From positions 1 through 64,000 of the forward strand of contig NZ_QEWP01000004.1 in assembly GCF_003121985.1 (NCBI RefSeq): 64,000 nucleotides of DNA, given 5' to 3'. The DNA is from Marinilabilia rubra (GTDB lineage: Bacteria; Bacteroidota; Bacteroidia; Bacteroidales; Marinilabiliaceae). Positions 1-9,534 of this stretch are shown here, in pieces. Both the position numbers and the translations under genes were made by a program. Position 1 is the stretch's first letter. Each line of letters starts with the position of its first letter. Below the pieces are notes generated by a model, which did not search any database, had not been told where the DNA came from, and saw nothing but the letters and a program-made list of their open reading frames with translations.

Positions 1-44
1 ATTGTTAAATAAATCACAGCAAATATATGAAGAAAATTCGACTA

Positions 45-205
45 TCATCCCGAAAGGGGTGAGTTGCGTCTGCTTACCAATCTTCAAATCAAGCACTTAG
101 GCTTTGTAAGCCTGACGGCTATGCCCTTCAGGGCTTGAATAATAGTTTGTTTATCTAATCCCGGGGCTTTACCCCGGGCTGATGCTTTCAGGCCGTTGGC
201 CCTTT
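45..205. repeat. cluster of short GC-rich hairpins (REP-like)
   Basis: Four small palindromes follow one another: aggc-n-gcct near 100, gcccttcagggc near 123, cccgggg-cttta-ccccggg near 161 and ggccgttggcc near 192. No ORF of note occurs here. Similar hairpins with agcccta-gcgggct recur at about 1930-1950, so this looks like dispersed intergenic repeat DNA and not a gene remnant. Confidence 0.5.
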
Positions 206-326
206 TACTGTACTTTATGCACTCTGCTTATTTCTCTTCTCTGGCATCTAACATCTATCATGTCCCGTCCTGAAATAGGTTGACCGCTTTTGAACATTTT
301 TTTAAACCATTCAAAAGACGGTTATT

Positions 327-743
327 ATGAAAAAGAAACGTTCACAATTTCAGTTCAGACCAAGTCGTTATTTTAGTGAGGACTTTAAAAAACAAAAAGT
401 CCATGAAATTGTCACTAAAAAAGCGACTGTGCGAGAGATTTCTAACCTTTACGAAATCCGAACGCCTATAATCTATCGATGGATTCATAAATATTCATCA
501 GACCATCCCAAACAGACCAAAATTGTTGTAGAAATGGAAAGCGAATCTCAAAAGGCCCTCTTTTACAAAGAAAAAGTAGCTGAACTTGAACGGCTGGTTG
601 GTCAAAAGCAAATTCAGCTTGATTTCATGGAAAAACTTATTGAGCTAGCTTCAGAGGAACTAGACATGGACTTAAAAAAAAATTTCTCATCCAAACTGTT
701 GAATGGCTCCGGCAACACATCAAAGAACAACCCTTCACCATGA
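327..743 (+). CDS. IS3-family transposase OrfA (HTH protein)
   Basis: 138-aa helix-turn-helix protein of the IS3 OrfA type. The N-terminal half (about residues 20-60, VREISNLYEIRTPIIYRWI) looks like the HTH that binds the element ends, and the C-terminal half (about 75-115) is a charged leucine-bearing coiled coil suited to dimerisation. Its stop overlaps the OrfB start (ATGA at 740-743). Nine A residues at 674-682 lie in codons aaa-aaa-aat. A -1 slip there enters a frame that is open straight through to OrfB, so an OrfAB fusion transposase is the likely active form. In IS3 elements OrfA alone usually restrains transposition. Confidence 0.88.
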   Translation: MKKKRSQFQFRPSRYFSEDFKKQKVHEIVTKKATVREISNLYEIRTPIIYRWIHKYSSDHPKQTKIVVEMESESQKALFYKEKVAELERLVGQKQIQLDFMEKLIELASEELDMDLKKNFSSKLLNGSGNTSKNNPSP

Positions 744-1630
744 ATGAGTTATATTCTGTTCTTGAAATATCAAAGCAAGCTCATTGGAAGATGGTGAAAA
801 AATTCACTCAGCAAAACGAACTGAAAAGAATACTTATTCAGAACATTATGCAAATTAGATCCATACATCCAAAAATGGGAGCCAAAAAGATTTACAGTAT
901 CTTGGATCCCGAGGGAATAGGGCGTGATACTTTTATTGACATCTATGTTAATGCAGGATTCCAGGTGGTAAGTGAGAGAAATTATAGAAAAACAACTCAC
1001 AGCCTGCCTCACCTGAAGTACTCAAATCTTGCAAGTGGCATGGTATTGAATGATATAAACCAGGTCTGGACAAGTGATATCACTTACCTGCAAATCGGGG
1101 AAAAGGAATTTCTCTATATAGTCCTAATCATAGATGTTTATTCACGTCGTATTCTTGGCTTTAATGCAAGTGCGGACCTACGTGCGCAGTCGAATATTAA
1201 AGCATTAAAGATGGTCTTAAGAGACAGGGAAATAGAAAGATACAAATACTTAATCCATCATTCCGACAGAGGGGTGCAATACACATCAAAAACATATACT
1301 GATTTGCTCGAGAGCTATAATATAAAAATCAGCATGTGTGAATCAGTGTATGAAAATACTCATATCGAAAGGGTTAACGGCACAATCAAAAATGAATATC
1401 TTTGTAATTTCCGCATTAAAAATCTCACACAATGTCAAAGAACGCTCAAAAAGGCGGTTTACGCCTATAATAATGGTCGGCCTCATGAAAAGTTGGATTT
1501 CAAAACACCTGTCGGGTTCGAAAACAATTTGTCAGAAATTCCACTTTCATCACGACCCTTAGTTAACATATATTCTGATCAAAACAGAAAATTAAAATCA
1601 AATGTCAATCAAGGCACTCTTTTTTTTTAG
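740..1630 (+). CDS. IS3-family transposase OrfB (DDE integrase domain)
   Basis: 296-aa catalytic half of the transposase. An N-terminal HTH_21-like region (about 40-85, RSIHPKMGAKKIYSIL) precedes an rve integrase core. Likely catalytic acidic residues are D in WTSDITYL (about 113), D in HHSDRGVQY (about 176) and E in HIERVNGT (about 211), giving the DDE order expected of IS3. It is probably made mainly as an OrfAB fusion through the A9 slip at 674-682, because the -1 frame upstream of the ATG at 740 is open from the A-run onward. The ORF ends in a run of T 53 bp before the right terminal repeat. Confidence 0.9.
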   Translation: MNELYSVLEISKQAHWKMVKKFTQQNELKRILIQNIMQIRSIHPKMGAKKIYSILDPEGIGRDTFIDIYVNAGFQVVSERNYRKTTHSLPHLKYSNLASGMVLNDINQVWTSDITYLQIGEKEFLYIVLIIDVYSRRILGFNASADLRAQSNIKALKMVLRDREIERYKYLIHHSDRGVQYTSKTYTDLLESYNIKISMCESVYENTHIERVNGTIKNEYLCNFRIKNLTQCQRTLKKAVYAYNNGRPHEKLDFKTPVGFENNLSEIPLSSRPLVNIYSDQNRKLKSNVNQGTLFF

Positions 1631-1683
1631 CAATTTTGCAGTTAATAATAAATCAAAAAGTCAACCTATATTAGGACGGCTCA

Positions 1684-2046
1684 TCATCTAACTTCTAACA
1701 ACTGACTTTTATCTAAGTAAAGTCATAAACCATTTAAAACGTGTTTTTTATAATTTTCTTAGTTTTTTAAATATGCCGCAAAAAGAATCAAAATTTCTTA
1801 ACTTCGAAAGTTTCCAGCTTCTAACTTCTAACTTCCAGCCTCCAGCTTCCGGCTTCCGCGCGGCTGGGCTACTTTTATCTCATCCCTAACGGGACTTCCC
1901 TTACTATTTACGGTTGATTTTTCTACCGATATTTCAGCCCTAGCGGGCCTTAGTTTACTGACCACTGACTACTTGATAAACTTGATCACCGACCACTGAT
2001 CACTGATTACCGACCACCGACCACCGACCACTGACTACCTACCACT
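1684..2046. repeat. intergenic simple-sequence arrays
   Basis: This spacer between the IS and lptD holds two families of short tandem motifs. 'ctaacttctaac / ccagcttc' units lie around 1687-1855 and 'accgaccactg' units around 1958-2045. Between them is a palindrome with agccctagcgggcc (about 1936). No coding potential is seen. Such arrays are typical filler between convergent genes in this kind of genome. Confidence 0.6.
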
Positions 2047-2066
2047 CTCAATGTCAGTCTTTAATA

Positions 2067-4781
2067 TTAAAATCCCCCAAAGCTGGGATTATCTCTTGCG
2101 TGACTTCGTTTTTCGTATTTCAAATCGCGCAGCATACTGCTGTTAACGGCAATACTGAAAAAATAGGACTTGTATGTGCCGATTGGTACAAGGTTAAAAC
2201 TCATGCTCCAGCAGTGAAGATCCCGGTTGATGCGGATGTTTGTGTGAGAAATCTCTTTACGTTCCAGATTGTAGCCGGTTGTGAAGTTAAACGACCATTT
2301 GCTGGTCAACTCCAGGTTGCCGTTCATGCTAATATCGGCCGTAAACTTTTTCTTATAATCCATTTTGTCATAATCAAAGTTTTGCCGATCCTGCAGGATG
2401 CGCATGTTGTAATTAAGTGAAATATTCCAGGGAATAGAGAATTCTGCGTATTTAGGCGTTGTTTGAGTAGCTGCTTGCTGTGACTCCCCGGCGGGACCGT
2501 TCATCATATCCATGCCTTGTTCGCCTTCAGGAAATTCATCGGCACCTTCTTCTCCTTTATCACGTTCCTTTTTTTGAAAAGTTTTAGACCCAAAGTTTAA
2601 ACCAAAACTCAGACTGGCATTCTCCATCCTGGCAATTTTCTTTTGCGTACGCCACAACAATTTGTCAACACGCACCGGATTGCCATTTTCATTTAATTGA
2701 TAGGCATATGGATCAAACGTCGCATTGAAATTTACGGAAGTTCCCAAAACTTTCGTTCGGCCACTCATATTAATTCTTGACCAGTTCAGGGAGTCGGCCA
2801 GGAAATTGTAAGAGGTAGAAAAATTTAAGGACTCCAATAATGGAATTTTCTTAAATCCGGTACTGTCTTTTCGACTTTTAACCTTCATTTCAAGGTTGTT
2901 GTTAAGTCCGAAACTCATGGAACCTGATTCTCCTCTGCCGGGAACGCCATACATAGCCCCCTCGTAAATGGAATACTCTTCTCTGACAACTTCATCCCTG
3001 TTGGGATCATAATATTCAAACCAATCGTAATAGCCGTATTTAGGGTCACCAAAATCAGGTCGGTACGACATACTTACCGATGGGGTCATCATGTGTCGTA
3101 TGGCCTGAATGCCATCTCCGAAAAGCCAGCGACTGGGGCGAAAGAAAGTATACAGTTTTGTTTGTGTACCAATTGAGAAATTATAGTCAAATACACGATT
3201 GAATCCCTGGGTAGTATCAGATACAACTACCTGGTCCTGCTCCGTGTCATATGACTTCTCAATGGATTTAAAATACCACCGCTCTTTGTAATTGAAGCTG
3301 GGAGAAAGGGTGAAGTGTCGTAGTAATTTAAAGTTCATACTTACGGGAATTGTATGTTGAATCCCGTTTTTCCAATCTTTAGTGAGGCTTGATTCCATAA
3401 GCTCACTTTCTTTGGTTGATATCCTATTGCTGGCATTACCTGTGTAGCTCAAACTGATCTTTTCGTACCAATGTTCTTTAGAACCCACCTTGTTCTTGCT
3501 TTTAAAGGGATATATCCGGTTCATGGTCAATGTCAGATTTGGCATTGTCAGGTCAATCGTGGTATCACGACTATTCTGCGAGTGCTGAAGGTTGGCCGAG
3601 AAATTAAACGGACTGTTGGGGAATTGTCTTGAATAGGAAATGCTTGATCGTTTGGTGTTTGTAGCCAACTGCCTGGGATTGATGATGCTACCTACGTTAT
3701 TCCGGTCAAATGAACTGGTTGAGAAATTCACACTGGCCGAGAACCGGCTAAAAGGGCTTGCTTTGGAGTCCTGGCTGTGCGACCAGTTAATTGACATATC
3801 AGTGCTTTTGCTGTAATCGGGTAACTCCTTTTCACTGGTAATGTTGGTAATGTATTGAAAATTGAAACTTCCCGAATATTTGTATCTGACCTTATATCTG
3901 GAAGCCAGTCGTGATCCCCATGATCCGTTGGAGTATATATCACCGGTCATTGACAGGTCAAAATAATCATTGGCAGCCCAGTAATATCCACCATCACGCA
4001 GGAAAAAACCTCTGTTGCTTTCTTCTCCGTAGGAGGGGAGGATAAAACCTGAACTATATGTAGTAGAACTTGGCACAAACCCAAAAGGAACCACCAGTGG
4101 CATGGTCACATCCTCTAAAACCAGATAAGCTGGGCCGGTAATAATTTTTTTTCCGGGGATAACCTTGGCTTTGGTCATATTTAAGTAAAAGTGGGGATGG
4201 TCATGATTGCTGCAGGTGGTATATTTGCCGTTTCTCAGGCAATAAACATTGTCTTTGAGCTTTTTTGCCCTGTTGCTAACCACATATCCTTCTCCCTGTT
4301 CGGTTACTACATGTTCAATAATGGCTTTCTCAGTTTCAAAATTGTAGCGGATGGTGCGCATGGTATATTCACCACTGGGATCTTTAAAAACCGGAAGCCC
4401 AACTTCATTGCCTGTAGAATCAATTCTGCCGGTAGCGTAGGCAAGACTGCTGTCCAGATCAAGCTCTATCTGATAGGCTGTTAATAGAATTTCCTGATAA
4501 TTTACGCTGGCATCGCCATAAAGGTAGACTTTGTTGCCGGTAAATTTCACCGAATCAGAAGCTGAGTATTCAACTTCTGCTTCAATAACCGGTTTTCTGG
4601 ACGAAGAACTTTGAGTGGTATCGGCTTGCTGAAAAGTGGAATCGGCCTGTAGATTGAGAGAATCTCTTTCTAAGCTTAACTTTTCCTGTGCCGAAAGGAT
4701 AACCGGAATAAAAAGAATAAAGGTCAACAGAAAGTTGACTTTGAAAGATCGGTTGGAATATTTGTATTGTTGTGGTATCAA
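2067..4781 (-). CDS. lptD: LPS-assembly outer-membrane protein LptD-like
   Basis: 904-aa outer-membrane protein. A hydrophobic signal segment ending in LSAQ (about residues 15-32) is followed by an OstA/LptA-like periplasmic part (about 50-230, repeated 'KVYLYGDASVNYQ'-type beta strands) and a long beta-barrel part rich in alternating aromatic residues, with a terminal F. In Bacteroidota these very large LptD homologues deliver LPS to the outer leaflet. The start used is TTG at 4781. No ATG lies between it and about residue 140, so TTG or another non-ATG start is needed to keep the signal peptide. A loop near residue 770 is low-complexity and acidic. It is divergent from the amidase gene. Confidence 0.87.
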   Translation of the reverse strand: MIPQQYKYSNRSFKVNFLLTFILFIPVILSAQEKLSLERDSLNLQADSTFQQADTTQSSSSRKPVIEAEVEYSASDSVKFTGNKVYLYGDASVNYQEILLTAYQIELDLDSSLAYATGRIDSTGNEVGLPVFKDPSGEYTMRTIRYNFETEKAIIEHVVTEQGEGYVVSNRAKKLKDNVYCLRNGKYTTCSNHDHPHFYLNMTKAKVIPGKKIITGPAYLVLEDVTMPLVVPFGFVPSSTTYSSGFILPSYGEESNRGFFLRDGGYYWAANDYFDLSMTGDIYSNGSWGSRLASRYKVRYKYSGSFNFQYITNITSEKELPDYSKSTDMSINWSHSQDSKASPFSRFSASVNFSTSSFDRNNVGSIINPRQLATNTKRSSISYSRQFPNSPFNFSANLQHSQNSRDTTIDLTMPNLTLTMNRIYPFKSKNKVGSKEHWYEKISLSYTGNASNRISTKESELMESSLTKDWKNGIQHTIPVSMNFKLLRHFTLSPSFNYKERWYFKSIEKSYDTEQDQVVVSDTTQGFNRVFDYNFSIGTQTKLYTFFRPSRWLFGDGIQAIRHMMTPSVSMSYRPDFGDPKYGYYDWFEYYDPNRDEVVREEYSIYEGAMYGVPGRGESGSMSFGLNNNLEMKVKSRKDSTGFKKIPLLESLNFSTSYNFLADSLNWSRINMSGRTKVLGTSVNFNATFDPYAYQLNENGNPVRVDKLLWRTQKKIARMENASLSFGLNFGSKTFQKKERDKGEEGADEFPEGEQGMDMMNGPAGESQQAATQTTPKYAEFSIPWNISLNYNMRILQDRQNFDYDKMDYKKKFTADISMNGNLELTSKWSFNFTTGYNLERKEISHTNIRINRDLHCWSMSFNLVPIGTYKSYFFSIAVNSSMLRDLKYEKRSHARDNPSFGGF

Positions 4782-4922
4782 GATAGATAAACTTCTAAAC
4801 GGACGTTATATAATGGTTTTTATCTGAAAATCCAGCACAAAAATAAGCTAAAAAACGGTCTTTAAAGAGCATTTGCCAGCAAAATTGAGACCAATTAATT
4901 AAAAACAACCTGTAATATTTTT

Positions 4923-4930
4923 TATTTTTG
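4923..4930 (+). promoter_or_regulatory. possible -7 promoter element before the amidase gene
   Basis: TATTTTTG matches the Bacteroidota -7 consensus TAnnTTTG and lies 53 bp before the ATG at 4983. A TTG at the preferred 19-21 bp upstream is not present, so this is a weak call. Confidence 0.3.
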
Positions 4931-4982
4931 GGATGGAATTTGTTATTAAAACCCGCAAATTTGCATCAACAATAAATTTCAC

Positions 4983-6110
4983 ATGCAACAGATGGAAAAA
5001 TTTTCGCTTAAGATGAGATGTTGGGTTGCTTTTTTTATCATCCTTTTGATCCCTGGCTTTCAAACTATGTTAGCGCAGAAAAAGAGTGATGAAGCCATTA
5101 AACTTAAAACTGTTATTATTGACCCGGGCCACGGAGGTAAAGATTCAGGTGCTTTGGGACGCAATAACAAGGAAAAAGATATTGTTCTTGAAATTTCACT
5201 CAGGGTAAGGGAATACCTGAATCAGTATCTTCCCGATGTTAATGTGATAATGACCAGAGATAAAGATGTTTTTGTTCCATTGGATGAAAGAGCAAGGATA
5301 GCCAATGAAAATGATGCAGATTTATTTGTTTCCATTCATGCCAATTCTATTAAGAATAGCCGAATATCAGGAGCAGAAACCTTTGTTTTAGGATTGCATC
5401 GGTCGGAAGAGAATCTGGAAGTGGCAAAAAAGGAAAACTCTGTGATTGTTCTGGAGGATGATTATCGGGCCAAGTATGAGGGGTTTGATCCAAATTCAAC
5501 GGAGTCGTACATTATTTTTGAATTGATGCAGAATGTTTATCTGGATCAAAGTATTGGTTTTGCATCTTCTGTTCAGAATCAGTTCGAGGAGCGAGTAGGA
5601 CGTCACAACAGGGGCGTAAAACAAGCCGGGTTCCTGGTCCTGCGTGAAACATCAATGCCCGGCGTTTTGGTTGAATTGGGATTTTTGAGCAATAAGTATG
5701 AAGAGCGGTTTATGGCCTCTGAAAATGGGAAGGTTTATTTAGCATCTGCCATTTTTCGGGCCATCAGGGACTATAAAGAGCGATTTGACGAAGTGAATTC
5801 AAAATTAGTTTCCGGGGGAGCAAGAAATACTGAAGAAAAGGTGAATAGGGATTCATCTGAAAAACAGATCGGTGAAAATATTGAGTATCGTATTCAGGTT
5901 GCCAGTTCTCAAAAGCCACTGTCAAAAAATGAAGGCCCTTATAAAAAGTTCGATAATGTATGGGAATATAAGGAAGGAAGCTATTTTAAATATACAACCG
6001 GTTTTACTTCCAGTCATGAGGAAATATTAAAGAAACTCCCGGAAATTCGGCAGGTGGTTCCCGATTGTTTTATTGTTGGGTTTAAAAACGGGGAGCGGGT
6101 TATTCCTTAA
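4983..6110 (+). CDS. N-acetylmuramoyl-L-alanine amidase (Amidase_3) with SPOR-like tail
   Basis: 375-aa exported cell-wall hydrolase that should cut the amide bond between MurNAc and the stem peptide during cell separation. A signal peptide covers residues 1-32. The Amidase_3 domain follows (about 40-270), with the zinc and catalytic residues visible as H in DPGHGG, E in KEKDIVLEI, H in SIHANS and E in VELGFLSN. The last ~76 residues (300-375, from YRIQVASS) form a separate alpha/beta module resembling a SPOR domain, which would target septal glycan. The same module closes the MCE protein encoded next (6275-7540), so the two genes probably act at the same envelope site. Confidence 0.92.
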   Translation: MQQMEKFSLKMRCWVAFFIILLIPGFQTMLAQKKSDEAIKLKTVIIDPGHGGKDSGALGRNNKEKDIVLEISLRVREYLNQYLPDVNVIMTRDKDVFVPLDERARIANENDADLFVSIHANSIKNSRISGAETFVLGLHRSEENLEVAKKENSVIVLEDDYRAKYEGFDPNSTESYIIFELMQNVYLDQSIGFASSVQNQFEERVGRHNRGVKQAGFLVLRETSMPGVLVELGFLSNKYEERFMASENGKVYLASAIFRAIRDYKERFDEVNSKLVSGGARNTEEKVNRDSSEKQIGENIEYRIQVASSQKPLSKNEGPYKKFDNVWEYKEGSYFKYTTGFTSSHEEILKKLPEIRQVVPDCFIVGFKNGERVIP

Positions 6111-6274
6111 AAAAAAGATTCTTAAATTGTTGAAAAAACAATACATATTGTCATATTCAGGAATCTGCAGTTTTTATTCCGATATTGAAGAAGATATGGT
6201 CAAGACAGGTTATTTTAGTTATTAAGAAAACAACTTGTTAATTTGCCTTTTGCCCGACCAAAAAAGTATAAAAT

Positions 6275-7540
6275 ATGATAGACATAAAGAAAGAGTATAA
6301 AATAGCCGTAACAGTTGTGGTTGCCTTGTTGGTGCTTCTGTGGGGCGTAAACTTTTTAAAAGGGAAAAACCTTTTTGAATCAGGATTTGCCTATTATGGT
6401 GTTTACCACAAAGTTGCCGGTCTTACAGAAGCCAGCCCTGTTTACTATCATGGTTACAAGATTGGCTCTGTACGGGAAATTCAATTCAATCCCCAAAAAG
6501 AAGACCGCTTTCTGGTGACGCTTTCCCTTAATGATGACTTTCCTGTTTATGAAGATATGGTGGCTCAGATTTACAGCCTCGATCTTATGGGTACAAAGGC
6601 GGTTCAATTTCTGGATGGCGAAAACCAACAACTGCTGTCTCATGGTGATACACTTCGGACAGATGTTATGGGGGGGCTTAAAGACCAGGTTACAACTGAA
6701 GTACTGCCGGTAAAAGATAAAGTTGAAAACCTGATAGTGAAGTTAGATACAACGTTGACCAATCTTTCGAAAGTTTTTTCAAATAAAAATAACCGGAGTT
6801 TAGAGGAAGGTATGGAAAGCTTTAGGGATATGATGCAAAATCTGGATGAAACCACTTCCGAGATTAATTCATCCCTGAAAAAGGGAGGGGCCATCCACAA
6901 TTCTCTGGCTAACCTGGATTCCATTTCAGGTGAGTTAAACCGTCAGCGTCAGGCTATTGGAACAACGATGGAGAACGTTGCAGATTTTAGTCATCAGCTT
7001 AAAGCCATGAATCTTGATACTGTAGCAGGGCGTATAGACTCAAGCCTGATTGCTATAAATACATTGTTGAAGCAGACCAGAGATGGAGAAGGCAGCCTTG
7101 GGCTACTGTTGTCTGATGAGGGGCTGTATTATAATTTAATGGACGCCTCTGCCAGTCTCGATCGTTTACTGGCAGATGTTCGACACAATCCGAAACGATA
7201 CCTGAGTTTTTCTGCTGTTGATTTTGGAAGGGATGTGTATGTAAATGTAGATGATGAGAAAGCAGAACAGCAGGGAATTGTCTATAAAGTGAAAATTGCA
7301 GAATCGAAAGAACCTCTCACCATCCGTAACCAAATGGTAAAAGACCAATTTCGTATTTTTGAAGACAGCGATGGTGAAAAATACATTTATACTGTGGGAG
7401 CCACTTCTTCTTACGGGAAAATTGAAAAGATTCTTAAAGAAGTAATTGGTGTTTATCCTGATGCTTCAATAATTGCCCTGAAAAACGGGAAACCAATAAA
7501 AGTAGTTAAAGCACTTAAACAAACAGGTAGAAAGAATTGA
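6275..7540 (+). CDS. MCE/MlaD-family lipid-transport protein with SPOR-like tail
   Basis: 421-aa inner-membrane-anchored periplasmic protein. One N-terminal membrane helix (about residues 8-27) precedes an MCE domain (about 35-118, 'GLTEASPVYYHGYKIGSVREI'-type), then a long helical region (about 140-300) typical of proteins that carry lipids between membranes. Residues 334-421 (from YKVKIAES, ending KNGKPIKV) align with the C-terminal module of the upstream amidase: Y-x-[IV]-[QK]-[VI]-A-x-S...PL, G-x-x-Y-x-YT-x-G-x-TSS, and D-x-x-I...KNG. An MCE domain with a SPOR-like tail is not the textbook MlaD layout. Partner ATPase and permease genes are not in this window. Confidence 0.85.
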   Translation: MIDIKKEYKIAVTVVVALLVLLWGVNFLKGKNLFESGFAYYGVYHKVAGLTEASPVYYHGYKIGSVREIQFNPQKEDRFLVTLSLNDDFPVYEDMVAQIYSLDLMGTKAVQFLDGENQQLLSHGDTLRTDVMGGLKDQVTTEVLPVKDKVENLIVKLDTTLTNLSKVFSNKNNRSLEEGMESFRDMMQNLDETTSEINSSLKKGGAIHNSLANLDSISGELNRQRQAIGTTMENVADFSHQLKAMNLDTVAGRIDSSLIAINTLLKQTRDGEGSLGLLLSDEGLYYNLMDASASLDRLLADVRHNPKRYLSFSAVDFGRDVYVNVDDEKAEQQGIVYKVKIAESKEPLTIRNQMVKDQFRIFEDSDGEKYIYTVGATSSYGKIEKILKEVIGVYPDASIIALKNGKPIKVVKALKQTGRKN

Positions 7541-7831
7541 ATATTTTGTTAAGTAAAATGTCTGATTTTTTTAATTTGACGAATGAATGAAAAAAAAATC
7601 AATTGTTCATCAAATCCCTTTAAGTCAATGTTTTGCAAGTATTAATTGAAAGTTAATTTTTTTGAATAAATAACTCTTTTGCAGACACTTAGGTGGCGTT
7701 AACTTCAATGTTTTGACTATTAATAGGATAAAGTAATTTGGGAAATTTCAACCCTTAAAGCATTTTTTTTTCCAGTTTTTTTTAGCAAATTTTGTACTTA
7801 GACAAGAACGCATCTTTAACATAGTATAAAA

Positions 7832-9283
7832 ATGGAAGGCATAGCAACAAAACTGGATCATAAGCAAATATGGTCGGAATGTCTGAATTATATTCGGACA
7901 TCCATCCCCGGGAATGATTTTCATACCTGGTTCGAACCAATTGTTCCTCTTAAATTGGAGAACAAAGTGCTTACAATCCAAGTGCCTACCTACTATTTTT
8001 ATGAGTTTATTGAGGAGCAATACATTAAGCTTGTAGGCAGGGCTTTACGTGACGTTATTGGTGCCGGCGCTAAATTGGAATACAGTGTGGTAATGGATCG
8101 TAAGCAATCTCCTTCTGCTTCATCTTCATATACCGTTAATTATCCCACTGCTGAAAGGCATGATTTGCGCAACAGGGCTGTTGATAAAAAATACAATAAA
8201 CAGGAAACCCCAAATATCCGTAATCCTTTTATAATACCCGGGGTAAAGAAATTGGATATCGATCCTCAGTTAAATCCTGAATATACTTTCGACAACTTTA
8301 TTGAAGGGGACTGTAATCGTTTGGCCCGTTCAGCAAGTGAGGCAGTTGCCAAAAATCCCGGAAAAACAGCTTTTAACCCTTTGTTTTTGTACGGAAAAAG
8401 CGGACTTGGTAAAACTCATTTAGGACAGGCCATTGGCATTGAAGTAAAGAAAGAATACCCGGAGAAAACCGTTTTGTATGTAAGTGCCAATAAATTTACC
8501 ACTCAGTATACCGATTCAGTTGCCCGGAATTCAGCAAATGATTTCATGCATTTCTATCAAATGATAGATGTGTTGATTATTGATGACATTCAGGAACTTG
8601 CTGGTAAAGAAGGCACTCAGAACACGTTTTTTCACATCTTTAATCATCTGCATCAATCCGGAAAGCAGTTGATTTTGACTTCAGATAAACCTCCTGTTGC
8701 TTTAAAGGGCATGAAAGAACGATTGCTTTCAAGATTTAAATGGGGATTGCCTGCTGATTTGCAATCACCGGATTTTGAAACGCGTGTGGAAATCCTGAAA
8801 AATAAAATATACAAGGATGGCATTATCGTTTCGGATGAAATAGTACGTTATATTGCTTCGCATATAACCGATAATGTAAGAGAGCTGGAAGGTGCCTTAA
8901 TTTCCCTGTTGGCAATGTCCACATTAAACAAGGCTGAAATTACTTTTGATATTGCCAAAAGCGTTGTTGATCGTTTGGTTAGCCAGCCGCATAGAGAAAT
9001 CACCGTCGATCAGATTCAACAAAAAGTTTGTGAATTTTACGGTCTTGATATAAATGTTTTACAGTCGAAAACACGTAAACGTGAAATAGTACAGGCCCGT
9101 CAGGTAGCTATGTTCTTTTCAAAGAACCTTACCAATTCATCTTTGTCTGCAATAGGGGCAGTAATAGGCCGTCGCGATCATGCTACCGTTTTGCATGCAT
9201 GTAAAGCAGTGAAGAATCTTCAGGAAACAAATACTGAATTTAAGCATCAGTTAAAGGAAATTGAAAGCATGATAAGACAATAA
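7832..9283 (+). CDS. dnaA: chromosomal replication initiator DnaA
   Basis: 483-aa initiator ATPase that binds DnaA boxes and opens oriC. Domain I covers about residues 5-85 (W...FHTWFEPIVPL). After a short linker comes the AAA+ core with Walker A GKSGLGKTH at about 187-195, Walker B VLIIDDIQ at about 247 and a sensor/arginine-finger region. Domain IV has the DnaA signature GRRDHATVLHA at about 445. The length is normal. The 290-bp upstream spacer is very AT-rich, but no TTATCCACA-type box was seen there, so an origin cannot be claimed. A strong terminator follows at about 9399. Confidence 0.97.
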   Translation: MEGIATKLDHKQIWSECLNYIRTSIPGNDFHTWFEPIVPLKLENKVLTIQVPTYYFYEFIEEQYIKLVGRALRDVIGAGAKLEYSVVMDRKQSPSASSSYTVNYPTAERHDLRNRAVDKKYNKQETPNIRNPFIIPGVKKLDIDPQLNPEYTFDNFIEGDCNRLARSASEAVAKNPGKTAFNPLFLYGKSGLGKTHLGQAIGIEVKKEYPEKTVLYVSANKFTTQYTDSVARNSANDFMHFYQMIDVLIIDDIQELAGKEGTQNTFFHIFNHLHQSGKQLILTSDKPPVALKGMKERLLSRFKWGLPADLQSPDFETRVEILKNKIYKDGIIVSDEIVRYIASHITDNVRELEGALISLLAMSTLNKAEITFDIAKSVVDRLVSQPHREITVDQIQQKVCEFYGLDINVLQSKTRKREIVQARQVAMFFSKNLTNSSLSAIGAVIGRRDHATVLHACKAVKNLQETNTEFKHQLKEIESMIRQ

Positions 9284-9396
9284 TGCTAAATGCATTACTT
9301 GTTGCGTCCGGATTTTTGATTCTTCTGACCTGCCTTTCTGTCTCAATGGTTAGATTATGAAATCAATAATTTATGCTTTTTTCAGTTTGTAAATAC

Positions 9397-9445
9397 ATAA
9401 AGCCCCCGTCAAATTATTGATTTGGCGGGGGCTTTAGTTTTTCTG
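9397..9445 (+). terminator. rho-independent terminator after dnaA
   Basis: A nearly perfect 16-bp stem (aaagcccccgtcaaat / atttggcgggggcttt) with a 5-nt loop is followed by agttttt. It lies 116 bp after the dnaA stop and before the LysM gene. Confidence 0.9.
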
Positions 9446-9534
9446 TTTACCACTGATATATTTTTTCTAAAAAACATATCTTTGGTACTTCTTTTGACAA
9501 TATTTTTCCGATTTTTGTGGATTGCAAAAAGAAA

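Larger units (their letters stand above)
261..1683 (+). mobile_element. complete IS3-family insertion sequence
   Basis: The element carries two overlapping ORFs (327-743 and 740-1630). Its ends are imperfect inverted repeats: tg...cgtcct...ataggttgac at 261-284 mirrors gtcaacctat...aggacg...ca at 1660-1683. The trinucleotide tca stands immediately outside both ends (258-260 and 1684-1686), which fits the 3-bp target duplication usual for IS3 elements. It has landed inside a 'tctaacttctaac' simple repeat, so no gene is broken. Both ORFs look intact and the element is probably still mobile. Confidence 0.9.

Noticed and set aside
7541-7831. possible oriC next to dnaA
   Set aside because: AT-rich, but no DnaA boxes of the TTATCCACA type could be found. 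Origins in this phylum are often not beside dnaA.
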